A DNA stretch of 64,000 nt from NCBI RefSeq assembly GCF_002285795.1, contig NZ_CP022961.1:5398001-5462000 (forward strand). Reading direction: 5' to 3'. Source of the DNA: Plantactinospora sp. KBS50. Lineage in GTDB: Bacteria > Actinomycetota > Actinomycetes > Mycobacteriales > Micromonosporaceae. How positions within the stretch are numbered: the stretch's first letter is position 1; every line of letters starts with the position of its first letter. This document shows positions 10,858-19,383 of the stretch, piece by piece. The position numbers and the translations under genes are program-made. The notes under the pieces were generated by a model. That model worked only from the letters and a program-made list of their open reading frames with translations. It was not told the origin of the DNA and searched no databases.

Positions 10858-12423
10858 GTGAGCTGGCTCGACCGGGTCACCGACCAGGCCGACGTTCTCA
10901 TGCGCGCCCGGCGTCTGCAGGAGCAGGGCCGCTCGGCAGAGGCGTGCGCCGTGCTCGACCGGGTGCTCGCCACCACCAAGGACCCGTACTCCAAGGCGGA
11001 CGCCCTGCTCCAGCGGGTCTCGGCCGTGATCAACCTCGGCCGCAGCGCGGAGTACACCGTCACCTCCGAGCGGGCCTTCGAGGCCGCCCGCGAGGTCGCC
11101 GACCCGTACCTGCGGGGCCACCTGCACGCGCTCGCCGCGCTCGCCGCACACGACCAGGGCGCGCTGGACCGCGGGGTCACCCACCTGGTCCGCAGCGCCC
11201 GGGCGCTCGCCGCGGTGGACGACCCCGACCGGGAGACCGCGTGGGGCTGGCACGACCTGGCCATGGCCTACTCCTACCTCAGCTTCCACGGGTACGCGCT
11301 GGGCGCCATCGAACGCGCCCGGCAGCTCGGGCAGCGGGCCGGTATCGCCGAGGAGACGTTCGCGGCCCCCGGCATCCGGCTGCGCAACGCGCTCACCCTG
11401 GACCACAACGGGGACAGCGACGGCTGCCTGCGGGTGCTGCGGGACATCGACGTCGACCTGGCCCACCTGGTGCGCAGCGGCGGGCTGGCCCGGCTGCGGC
11501 CCAGCGGGCTAGCCGCGTACGGCTACGCGCTGCTGCGCCGCGGCACCCTGGGCGAGACGTCCGAGCTGTACCGGCAGGAGGATCCGCTGGAACTGCTCTC
11601 CGGCGGCAGCGACAGCATCCGCGCCCGGCACATGGCCCAGTTGGGCGCGGTCTGCGCGGCGATCATCGACAACCGGCCGATCGAGGCGATCGCCCGGCTG
11701 GACACCGCGATGTCCGTACCCGAGGCGCTCGGCGCGGCCGAATCGGCCCGGCTGCGCAGTCTGGCGTACACCCGGGCCGGCGACCACGCGGCCGCCCACC
11801 GGGCCGACCGGTACGCCTTCCGGCTGGCCGCGCAGCGCAGCGACCGGCTCCGGGACATGTACGTGGAGGGCATCGCGGCCCGGATCGACCACGAGGAGCT
11901 GCGCCGGGAGGCCGCCCGGTACGAGGACGAGGCGCTCACCGACCCGCTCACCGGGCTGCCGAACCGGCGCAGCCTGGAACGGTACGTCTCGGCAGTGCTC
12001 AGCCGCGGCGGCCGGGCCGTGGTCGGCGTGGCCGACCTGGACGGCTTCAAGGCGGTGAACACCCGGCACGGCCACCACTCGGGTGACCTGGTGCTGCAAC
12101 GCATCGCCGGGGTGATCAACCGGGTGATGCGCCGCGGCGACTTCGTGGCCCGGTACGGCGGCGACGAGTTCGTCGTGGTGCTCCCGCACGCCGGCATGGC
12201 CGAGGCGGCCGAGGTGGTCCGCCGGATCACCTCGGCGGTCGAGGAGGAGGACTGGGAGACCCTGGTCCCCGGCACCCCGGTCGGGGTGAGCGTCGGCTTC
12301 GCCGAGGTGCACGGCAGCGGTGCCGCGCTGCGGGACGCGGTGAGCAGCGCCTTCGAGGTCGCCGACCGGGAGATGCTGCGGCTCAAGGACGCCGGTCGCC
12401 GGGCCCACCCGGCCGCCATGTAG
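10858..12423 (+). CDS. TPR-repeat diguanylate cyclase (GGDEF protein)
   Basis: Predicted to make cyclic di-GMP. The GTG at 10858 (VSWLDRVTDQADVLMRARRL) follows a GAGGAGG ribosome site at 10845-10851, giving 521 residues. Residues 1 to about 340 form helical TPR-like repeats with no membrane segment, so it is probably a cytosolic sensor. The GGDEF domain follows (DPLTGLPNRRSLERYV at its start, RYGGDEFVVVLPHAG near residue 434). The inhibitory I-site RxxD (RRGD) sits exactly five residues before GGDEF, so product feedback is likely. It is divergent from prmC and convergent with prfA; no EAL domain is nearby. Confidence 0.93.
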   Translation: MSWLDRVTDQADVLMRARRLQEQGRSAEACAVLDRVLATTKDPYSKADALLQRVSAVINLGRSAEYTVTSERAFEAAREVADPYLRGHLHALAALAAHDQGALDRGVTHLVRSARALAAVDDPDRETAWGWHDLAMAYSYLSFHGYALGAIERARQLGQRAGIAEETFAAPGIRLRNALTLDHNGDSDGCLRVLRDIDVDLAHLVRSGGLARLRPSGLAAYGYALLRRGTLGETSELYRQEDPLELLSGGSDSIRARHMAQLGAVCAAIIDNRPIEAIARLDTAMSVPEALGAAESARLRSLAYTRAGDHAAAHRADRYAFRLAAQRSDRLRDMYVEGIAARIDHEELRREAARYEDEALTDPLTGLPNRRSLERYVSAVLSRGGRAVVGVADLDGFKAVNTRHGHHSGDLVLQRIAGVINRVMRRGDFVARYGGDEFVVVLPHAGMAEAAEVVRRITSAVEEEDWETLVPGTPVGVSVGFAEVHGSGAALRDAVSSAFEVADREMLRLKDAGRRAHPAAM

Positions 12424-12502
12424 GCCGCCGGTGTGGACCGCGGCCCCGGTCTGGACCGCCATCCCGGCCGCGGAGCCGGGTCAGTTCCGGGTCAGTTCCG
12501 GG

Positions 12503-13591
12503 TCAGCGGCGGGCCAGTTCCGGCTCGCCGGCCAGCCGGGCCGCCCGGTCCGCCTCGGCCAGCGCGTCCAGCACGCCGTCCAGTTCCCCGCCGAGCGCCA
12601 GGTCCAGGTTGTACGCGGTGTAGCCGATCCGGTGGTCGGTGATCCGGTTCTGCGGGAAGTTGTACGTCCGGATCCGCTCCGAGCGGTCGACGGTGCGTAC
12701 CTGCGACCGGCGGGCGTCCGAGGCGGCGGCGTCGGCCTGCTCCTGCGCGGCGGCCAGCAACCGGGCCCGCAGGATCCGCATGGCCTGCTCCCGGTTCTGC
12801 AACTGGCTCTTCTCGTTCTGGCAGGAGACCACGATGCCGGTCGGCAGGTGGGTGATCCGCACCGCCGAGTCGGTGGTGTTCACCGACTGGCCGCCGGGAC
12901 CGGACGAGCGGAACACGTCGATCCGCAGGTCGTTCGGGTCGACCGTGACGTCCACCTCCTCGGCCTCGGGCAGCACGAGCACGCCCGCGGCGCTGGTGTG
13001 GATCCGGCCCTGCGACTCGGTCACCGGCACCCGCTGCACGCGGTGCACGCCGCCCTCCCACTTGAGCCGGGACCAGACCCCGTTCCCGGCCTCCGGCACG
13101 CCGCGGGTCTTCACCGCCAGCGAGACGTCCTTGACCCCGCCCAGGTCCGAGTCCTGGGCGTCGATCACCTCGGTCACCCAGCCGCGCCGCTCCGCGTACC
13201 GCTGGTACATCCGCAGCAGGTCGCCGGCGAACAGCGCCGACTCCTCGCCGCCCTCGCCGGCCTTGATCTCGACGATCACGTCCTTGGCGTCGTGCGGGTC
13301 GCGCGGGATGAGCAGTTCGGCGAGCCGTTCCTCCAGCGCCGGCAGGCCGGCGGCGATCGAGTCGGCCTCGTCGGCGAACGCCGGGTCCTCGGCGGCCAGC
13401 TCCCGGGCGGCGGCGAGATCGGCCCGCGCCTGGTTCAGTTCGCCCGCCGCCTTGTGTACCGGGGCCAGCTCGGCGAAGCGCCGGCCGACCCGGCGGGCCG
13501 TCACCTGGTCGGCGTGGATGGCGGGGTCGGCGAGCTGCCGCTCCAGTTCCATGTACTCGTCGAGAAGCGCGACCAACCGCTCACTGCTCAT
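12503..13591 (-). CDS. prfA: Peptide chain release factor 1
   Basis: Recognises UAA/UAG stops and triggers peptide release on the ribosome. I chose the ATG complementary to 13589-13591 ([20 protein letters not shown]), giving 362 residues, the normal RF1 length; the frame runs 30 codons further upstream without a conserved sequence. The GGQ motif lies near residue 232 ([10 protein letters not shown]). The stop-codon-reading tripeptide is PVT ([17 protein letters not shown]) where E. coli has PAT, which marks RF1 rather than RF2. The rpmE terminator lies just upstream. Confidence 0.97.
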   Translation of the reverse strand: MSSERLVALLDEYMELERQLADPAIHADQVTARRVGRRFAELAPVHKAAGELNQARADLAAARELAAEDPAFADEADSIAAGLPALEERLAELLIPRDPHDAKDVIVEIKAGEGGEESALFAGDLLRMYQRYAERRGWVTEVIDAQDSDLGGVKDVSLAVKTRGVPEAGNGVWSRLKWEGGVHRVQRVPVTESQGRIHTSAAGVLVLPEAEEVDVTVDPNDLRIDVFRSSGPGGQSVNTTDSAVRITHLPTGIVVSCQNEKSQLQNREQAMRILRARLLAAAQEQADAAASDARRSQVRTVDRSERIRTYNFPQNRITDHRIGYTAYNLDLALGGELDGVLDALAEADRAARLAGEPELARR

Positions 13592-13684
13592 GCCTGCCTG
13601 CCTTCTCGCCGCGCCGCCGGGGAACGTCACCACCGGGGAAGAACTCCACCCGGGCGAGCTCGCCGCCCGCCCGGGAAACACCGA

Positions 13685-13723
13685 CGGCGCCCGTGTCCGG
13701 CCTGAAACCGGACACGGGCGCCG
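13685..13723 (-). terminator. Hairpin terminator after rpmE
   Basis: A perfect 16-bp inverted repeat: left arm 13685-13700, 7-nt loop 13701-13707 and right arm 13708-13723. It begins 10 bp past the rpmE stop on the minus strand. There is no long U run, only GUGUUU shortly after, as is usual for actinobacterial hairpin terminators. It separates rpmE from prfA. Confidence 0.85.
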
Positions 13724-13732
13724 TTGACGTCG

Positions 13733-13957
13733 CTACTTGGCCTTCTTGGCCTGAACCTTGGCGTACTTCTGCTGGAACTTCGCGACCCGGCCGGCGGTGT
13801 CGAGCACACGCTGCTTACCGGTGTAGAACGGGTGGCAGGCACTGCACGTCTCGACGTGGATGCTGCCGCCCTTGGCGGTGCTGCGGGTCGTGAACGTGTT
13901 GCCGCAGGAGCACGAGACCTCGGTGGTGGCGTACTCCGGGTGGGTGTTGGGCTTCAT
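13733..13957 (-). CDS. rpmE: 50S ribosomal protein L31, zinc-binding form
   Basis: Large-subunit protein at the subunit interface. The 74 residues start [20 protein letters not shown]. Four zinc-binding cysteines are present (Cys16, Cys18, Cys38, Cys41), so this is the C+ form that is swapped for a C- paralogue under zinc limitation; no Zur site was recognised upstream. It lies between rho and prfA, the usual actinobacterial order. Confidence 0.97.
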   Translation of the reverse strand: MKPNTHPEYATTEVSCSCGNTFTTRSTAKGGSIHVETCSACHPFYTGKQRVLDTAGRVAKFQQKYAKVQAKKAK

Positions 13958-14183
13958 GTCGCCTCGGTCCTCTCATCGTGGTCGCCGGGTCGCCGTCGGC
14001 GTCCGCCGTCTGCGGGCGGGCTGGGCGTGAACCGGAACCGGTGGCCGATGGACCAGTGTGCCATGGGCTGTGTGCCGGCCCGAAATCGGGCTGCACACCC
14101 GGTCCGTGCTGCTCAACGCGCCCCGACCCACTCGCATTCCCGCCCCCGCGAGCCGCACACCCCGCACGCCGCCCCCGACGGGT

Positions 14184-14295
14184 TTTCCGGCGTCCCGTCC
14201 CGCGCCGGGATCAAGCCTGACCGCCCAGAGCGGGACGGGACGCCGGAAAGCCCCCACCCCGCCTGACCGCCCAGAGCGGGACGGGACGCCGGAAA
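14184..14295. repeat. Palindromic intergenic repeat cluster, partly repeated at 30.3 kb
   Basis: The 408-bp gap between rpmE and rho (13958-14365) has no gene but contains an ordered repeat. Arms at 14184-14203 and 14230-14249 are a perfect 20-bp inverted pair. The 32 bases at 14218-14249 recur exactly as a direct repeat at 14264-14295. The 24 bases at 14206-14229 recur inverted at 30301-30324. This is a dispersed repeat family between genes, perhaps acting as a terminator or REP-like element. Confidence 0.85.
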
Positions 14296-14365
14296 ACCTC
14301 CACCGGAGGACCGCGTCGCCCTGACGGCCCGGAACTCCATCCGGGCCGCCGGGGAACGGCGATGT

Positions 14366-16390
14366 CTACTCGCCCGGGGTCGACTTCGCGATCTGCATCA
14401 GGAACTCGATGTTGGTCCGGCTCTGCTTGAGCCGGTCCAGCAGGAGGTCCAGCGCGGCCTGCGAGTCCAGCGAGTGCAGCACCTTGCGCAGCTTGTGCGT
14501 GATCGCCAGCTCCTCCGGCGCGAGCAGGATCTCCTCCTTCCGGGTGCTCGAAAGGTGGATGTCGATGGCCGGGTAGGTCCGCTTCTCGGCGATCTTCCGG
14601 TCCAGCTTGAGCTCGGCGTTACCCGTGCCCTTGAACTCCTCGAAGATGACCGTGTCCATCACCGAGCCGGTCTCCACCAGCGCGGTCGCCAGGATGGTCA
14701 GCGAGCCGCCGTTCTCGATGTTGCGGGCGGCGCCGAGGAACCGCTTGGGCGGGTACAGCGCGGTCGAGTCGATACCACCGGACATGATCCGGCCGCTGGC
14801 CGGTGCCGCCAGGTTGTACGAGCGGCCGAGCCGGGTCACCGAGTCGAGCAGCACGACGACGTCGTGGCCCAGCTCGACCAGGCGCTTGGCCCGTTCGATG
14901 GCCAGTTCCGCGACCGTGATGTGGTCCTGCGGCGGACGGTCGAACGTGGCCGCGATGACCTCGCCCTTGACCGAGCGCTGCATGTCGGTGACCTCTTCGG
15001 GCCGCTCGTCGACCAGCACCACCATCAGGTGGACCTCGGGGTTGTTCCGCGTGATCGCGTTGGCCAGCGCCTGCAACACCATGGTCTTACCGGCCTTCGG
15101 CGGCGACATGATCAGCGCGCGTTGGCCCTTGCCGATCGGCGTCACCAGGTCGATCACCCGGGTGGTCAGGATGTGCGGCTCGGTCTCCAGCCGCAGCCGC
15201 TCCTGCGGGTACAGCGGGGTGAGCTTGTAGAACTCGGGGCGGCGCCTGGCCTCCTCGGAGTCCATCCCGTTCACGGTGTCGAGCCGGACCAGCGGGTTGT
15301 ACTTGTCCCGCCGCTGCTCGCCGTCCCGGGTGGCCTTGACCGCACCGGTCACCGCGTCGCCGCGGCGCAGCCCGTACTTCTTGACCTGGGACATCGCCAC
15401 GTAGACGTCGTTCGGGCCGGCGAGGTAGCCGGTGGTCCGGACGAAGGCGTAGTTGTCCAGGATGTCGATGATGCCGGCCACCGGGACGAGCACGTCGTCC
15501 TCGCTGATCTGCGGCTCACGACCGCCGTCCCGGCCGCCGCCGTCGCCGCCGCCGTCCCGGTCGCCCCGGCCACGCCGCCGGTCGCGGAACCGGCTGCGCC
15601 GGCTGCGCCGGCCACCGCCGTCGCCGTCGTCGTCCCCGTCGCCGTCACCGCGCTGGTTCCGGTCGGCCCGCTCGCCCCGGTCGTTGCGGTCGTTGCGATC
15701 CGCCCGCTCGGCGCGCTCGCCGCGGTCACCGCGGTCGTTCCGGTCATTGCGGTCGCCACGGTCGTTACGGTCACCGCGGTCGTTCCGGTCGCTCCGGTCG
15801 TTCCGCTCCGCGCGCTCCGCCCGATCGGTACGCTCCGCGCGCTCGCGCCCGTTGCGCGACTCGCCGCGCTCGGCCCGGTCGCCGGATTCGGCGCGCTCGG
15901 CGGGCTCGTTCTGGCGCCGCTCGTTGCCCGAGTCGGCAGGGGTCGCCGCCCGGTTGTCCGCCTCGGGTGCCTCCGCCGTCCGCTCCGCGTTGCCGGCCGA
16001 GCCCCGCGAGCGGCGGGACCGTTCCCGGCCCCGGCTCTCGGTCGCGGGCGCCTCGGTCTCCCGGGCCGTCTCGGCCCGCGGGCCGTCCGCCGGGACGTCG
16101 GCGCGTACCTCATCGCGAGCCGGAGCGGCCGCGGCCGCGACCTCGGCTCGGGGTCGCGGGGTCCCGCCTCCGGCCGAGCCGGCCTGCTGCCGCTCGGTGA
16201 TCGCGGAGATCAGCTCGCCCTTGCGCATCCGGGCCGTACCGGAGATGCCGAGCGACGCGGCCAGGCTCTGCAGCTCCGGCAGCAGCATCGCCGAGAGCCC
16301 GGTGCCGGTCCGACGACGACGCGCCGGAGCGGCAGTGGCTTCGCCAGCGACGTTGGAAACATCCGACGTCACGTCGGTGGTGTCGCTCAA
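14366..16390 (-). CDS. rho: Transcription termination factor Rho, actinobacterial type with long insertion
   Basis: Hexameric RNA helicase that ends transcription. I chose the TTG complementary to 16388-16390 (reads MSDTTDVTSDVSNVAG), preceded by a GGAAGGAA ribosome site, giving 674 residues; the frame stays open 87 codons further upstream. The Rho N domain (LSAMLLPELQSLAASLGISG) is followed by a roughly 200-residue low-complexity insertion very rich in Arg, Asp, Asn and Gly, then the cold-shock RNA-binding domain and the ATPase with Walker A SPPKAGKT (near residue 430) and LLDSVTRLGRSYN. The 294 bp between rho and thrB (16391-16684) show no gene and are presumably the rho leader. Confidence 0.96.
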   Translation of the reverse strand: MSDTTDVTSDVSNVAGEATAAPARRRRTGTGLSAMLLPELQSLAASLGISGTARMRKGELISAITERQQAGSAGGGTPRPRAEVAAAAAPARDEVRADVPADGPRAETARETEAPATESRGRERSRRSRGSAGNAERTAEAPEADNRAATPADSGNERRQNEPAERAESGDRAERGESRNGRERAERTDRAERAERNDRSDRNDRGDRNDRGDRNDRNDRGDRGERAERADRNDRNDRGERADRNQRGDGDGDDDGDGGGRRSRRSRFRDRRRGRGDRDGGGDGGGRDGGREPQISEDDVLVPVAGIIDILDNYAFVRTTGYLAGPNDVYVAMSQVKKYGLRRGDAVTGAVKATRDGEQRRDKYNPLVRLDTVNGMDSEEARRRPEFYKLTPLYPQERLRLETEPHILTTRVIDLVTPIGKGQRALIMSPPKAGKTMVLQALANAITRNNPEVHLMVVLVDERPEEVTDMQRSVKGEVIAATFDRPPQDHITVAELAIERAKRLVELGHDVVVLLDSVTRLGRSYNLAAPASGRIMSGGIDSTALYPPKRFLGAARNIENGGSLTILATALVETGSVMDTVIFEEFKGTGNAELKLDRKIAEKRTYPAIDIHLSSTRKEEILLAPEELAITHKLRKVLHSLDSQAALDLLLDRLKQSRTNIEFLMQIAKSTPGE

Positions 16391-16684
16391 TGGATTCCTT
16401 CCCTCGATAGGCCGGGGCTGCCCGGAGTCGGTTGCCAGGTGGCCGGGCGGCCTCGGTGCACCCGCTTCGCCTGACGCGGTGCGGGAGTCTGTGACACAGC
16501 AGCCGGCCGGTGTGCCACCCCACCAACCTCGGTGGGAGGGTGCCGCCGTCTCCGGCGCCGGGTTGATACTGCGGTGCGGCGTGGGCCTAGGCAGGGGTGA
16601 GACGGGCTGACCGCCGAAAGCTTCGGGGGTGCGCCGACCCGCAGAGATCACATGCTTCGCGGCTGTGCTCGGTCTAGAGCGTAA

Positions 16685-17629
16685 TCAACTCTTCCGACCT
16701 GCGGCAACAGGGTCCCGCTCGGCGTGTTCAAGTCTACCCCGTTCGGCCACCGATCCGGCCACGTCCACCGACAACCGATGAACGGCCCACTCCATTCCCG
16801 CGGAAAACCCCTCGGGCGGCGTGCTCAGGGCCAGAACCGCTGGTCCAGCCCCACTGACCACGGCCGCCACACCGGCCCCGCGCAACGCCGACACCAGCGC
16901 GGCGGTGCCCGGCATGCCCGGCGCACGGTAATCCTGGTGCAGCCGATCCTCGGTGGCCGGGAACAGCAGATCGGGCGCCCCGGTCAGCGCGTGGCTCAAC
17001 AGCGCCGCCCGGCCGGCGCAGTGCGCGGCGTCCGCGTGCGGCACCACGGGCGGCAGCGCAGCCCGGGCCACCGCGGTCAGGCCACGCTCCCGAGGTACGA
17101 AAACGGTCGGCTGGATCCGCTCGTCCGGCCGGAGCGACACCGCCCGCGCCCCGGAGGAGTCCGTCCAGGCGATCGTGAAGCCGCCGAGCAGGCACGGCGC
17201 CACGTTGTCCGGGTGACCCTCGATGGCCGCCGCGATCCGCAGCGCCTCCGCGTCGTCGATCGCCCGCCCACCGTCCCGCACCAGGGCACGGGCCAACTGC
17301 ACCCCGGCGACGATGGCCGACGACGACGAGCCCAGGCCGCGCGCCTGCGGAATCCGGTTGCGGCAGTCGACCCGCAGGCCGCCCGGCTGGCCGCCGAGCG
17401 CGTCGAAGGTGGTCCGCATGGCCCGGACCAGCAGGTGCTCCTCGTCCTCGGGCAACTCCCCGGCGCCCTCACCGGCCACGGTCACCCGGCAGCCGTCGGC
17501 GACCACCTGGGCGCTGACCTCGTCGTACAGGCCGAGCGCCAGGCCCAGCGAGTCGAAGCCCGGCCCGAGGTTGGCGCTGGTCGCGGGGGTGCGCACCCGG
17601 ACCGGGTCGGCGATGAAACGGGGCCGCAT
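16685..17629 (-). CDS. thrB: Homoserine kinase
   Basis: Phosphorylates homoserine to O-phosphohomoserine, the substrate of threonine synthase. The GHMP-kinase fold is clear: VRTPATSANLGPGFDSLGLAL at the N-terminus (residues 12-32) and the ATP-binding loop GLGSSSSAIVAG near residue 100. Its 314 residues are normal length. It is separated from thrC and hom by the MFS and RND genes rather than being contiguous as in many actinobacteria, so those two transporter genes look inserted into a thr operon. Confidence 0.95.
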   Translation of the reverse strand: MRPRFIADPVRVRTPATSANLGPGFDSLGLALGLYDEVSAQVVADGCRVTVAGEGAGELPEDEEHLLVRAMRTTFDALGGQPGGLRVDCRNRIPQARGLGSSSSAIVAGVQLARALVRDGGRAIDDAEALRIAAAIEGHPDNVAPCLLGGFTIAWTDSSGARAVSLRPDERIQPTVFVPRERGLTAVARAALPPVVPHADAAHCAGRAALLSHALTGAPDLLFPATEDRLHQDYRAPGMPGTAALVSALRGAGVAAVVSGAGPAVLALSTPPEGFSAGMEWAVHRLSVDVAGSVAERGRLEHAERDPVAAGRKS

Positions 17630-17754
17630 CGGTCCATGCTAGGCCGGCGCCGGTGCCGCCCGGAGAGTCGACCGCCGATCGGTCCACCGGGTGAGACGTA
17701 CCGGCGGGTCCGGGCCGGCGAGCAGGGACGGGCCGGCACGTGCGCGCGGGCCGG

Positions 17755-19104
17755 TCAGCCGGCGACGGCGTCCGGTTCGTCGTCGCGCAGCCGCAGCGTC
17801 CGGGTGGCGATCCGCCACCCGACGGCGTACACCAGGGTCACCAGCCCACAGCCGGCGATCACGATCCGCTCGTCGACCCGGTCGACCACCGAGGCCACCA
17901 CGAGCTGACTGACCGAGATGGCCAGCGTCGCCAGCATCATGTCGGCGGCGAACACCCGGCCGCGCAGCCGATCCGGCACCTCCCGCTGCAACGCGAAGTT
18001 CGACAGCACCCAGTTCGCGCCGCCGGCGAAGTGCGCGACGAACACCAACACCAGCACCAGCGGGAACCAGCGCACCACCGACACGCCGAGGTAGCCGAGG
18101 CCGTACAGGGACATCGACAGGGCCAGCCCCGGCAGCAGCCAGCTGCGGTGGCTGAACACCCGGCGCATCAGCATGGGGCCGACCAGGGCACCCGCGCCGC
18201 GCACCGCGAACAGCAGCCCGGTGCCGATCGCGCCGACCCCGTACACGCCGGCCAGCAGCGGAAAGACGGTCAGCACGCCGTTGCCGAGGCCGGCGGCGCT
18301 CTTCACGGTGACCAGCGCCAGCACCCGCGGCCGGTGTCCGATGTAGCGCAGCGCCTCGCCGATGGCCGCCCAGGTCCGGGCCGCCGGCACGGCCGGGTCG
18401 CGCGGCGCCTGCAACGGCCGGTGGATCAGCCCGGCCAGGCCGGCGGCGACCGCCAGCGCCACCGCGGCGAGGCCGAAGCAGGCGTACGGGCCGAGCGCCG
18501 CGCTGAGCACACCGCCGAGCGACGCGCCCACCACCGTCATGGTGCCCCAGGCCGAGCCGGCCACCGCGTTGCCGGCGCCCAGTTCCGCCGGTTCGAGCAC
18601 GTTGGGCAGCGCGGCCTGCGCGGCCGGCGAGTAGCAGGCCTTCGCGACCGCCACCGCGCCGACCGCGACCAGCGCCAGCCAGGCCGTACCGGGGGTGCGC
18701 ACCGCCAGCAGCAACAGCACCGCGACCAGCGCGGACAGGTTGGCGACCATCATGATCTTCTTGCGGTCCAGCCGGTCGGCGAGGGTGCCGGTGAACGGCA
18801 GCAGCAGCGCCACCACGCCGGTGTCGACGGCCAGCACCAGCGCGCCCAGCACGCCGCTGCCGGTCAACTGCGGCAGCAGCACCAGCAGCGGCACCATCAC
18901 GAACCAGTCGGACCCGAAGACGACCAGCTCGGCGAGGAACAACCGGCGGAAGTCCCGGTTGTTCCTCAACACCGACAGCGGGGTGGACGACGCGGCCGTC
19001 CCCGGCGGCGAGTCGGGAGCCGGGGCCGTGCCCGGAGTGGTGCTGGGCGGCGGGGCGGTGCGCGGCATGCTGCCGGGAGGTGACGCATCGGGCGTTGTGG
19101 ACAC
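17755..19104 (-). CDS. MFS transporter, MFS_3-like drug/solute exporter
   Basis: Twelve-helix major facilitator. I took the GTG complementary to 19102-19104 (VSTTPDASPPGSMPRT...), giving 449 residues; the frame runs further upstream through unconserved Arg/Gly/Pro sequence. Helix 2-3 has the MFS motif GTLADRLDRKKIMM. The pattern LRNNRDFRRLFLAELVVFGSDWF is typical of macrolide-efflux-like (MefA/entS-like) members. Substrate cannot be told. It is on the same strand as thrB, 125 bp upstream of it. Confidence 0.85.
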   Translation of the reverse strand: MSTTPDASPPGSMPRTAPPPSTTPGTAPAPDSPPGTAASSTPLSVLRNNRDFRRLFLAELVVFGSDWFVMVPLLVLLPQLTGSGVLGALVLAVDTGVVALLLPFTGTLADRLDRKKIMMVANLSALVAVLLLLAVRTPGTAWLALVAVGAVAVAKACYSPAAQAALPNVLEPAELGAGNAVAGSAWGTMTVVGASLGGVLSAALGPYACFGLAAVALAVAAGLAGLIHRPLQAPRDPAVPAARTWAAIGEALRYIGHRPRVLALVTVKSAAGLGNGVLTVFPLLAGVYGVGAIGTGLLFAVRGAGALVGPMLMRRVFSHRSWLLPGLALSMSLYGLGYLGVSVVRWFPLVLVLVFVAHFAGGANWVLSNFALQREVPDRLRGRVFAADMMLATLAISVSQLVVASVVDRVDERIVIAGCGLVTLVYAVGWRIATRTLRLRDDEPDAVAG

Positions 19105-19383
19105 GTGCCGGAAGGCTACCCGCCCGCACCGACAGTTCCCGGCCCCCCGTCCCGGGACGCCGGCCCGGACGGGCGGGAAGACCGCCCGGGGTGCCCGGGA
19201 CGCCGCCGGCCACGCCGACCCGACCGGGCGGACCCGGCCACGCCGACCCGGCCGCGCCGACCTGGCGCGGACCCGGCCACGCGGACCTGGCGCGGACCCG
19301 CCCGCGCTCGACGGCGGGCCGGCCGGCCTACCCGGCCGGCGGGACCCCACTCGTCCGGTCGGGACCCCACTCCGCCGGCGGGA
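19105..19383. repeat. Repeat-rich intergenic region between RND and MFS genes
   Basis: A 279-bp GC-rich gap without a convincing gene. It contains imperfect tandem units: a 17-nt unit at 19259-19275 and 19284-19300, with GACCCGGCCACGC repeated at about 19231 and 19270. Open frames on both strands here are low-complexity Arg/Pro/Gly. No terminator with a clear loop was identified. Confidence 0.55.

Noticed and set aside
15640-15860. Regular short repeats that could suggest a CRISPR array
   Set aside because: Units are short and degenerate, in frame, and encode the Arg/Asp-rich insertion of Rho; no spacers and no cas genes.
14474-16474. 666-codon plus-strand open frame opposite rho
   Set aside because: Antisense of rho, with low-complexity Val/Ala/Pro repeats mirroring the Rho insertion.
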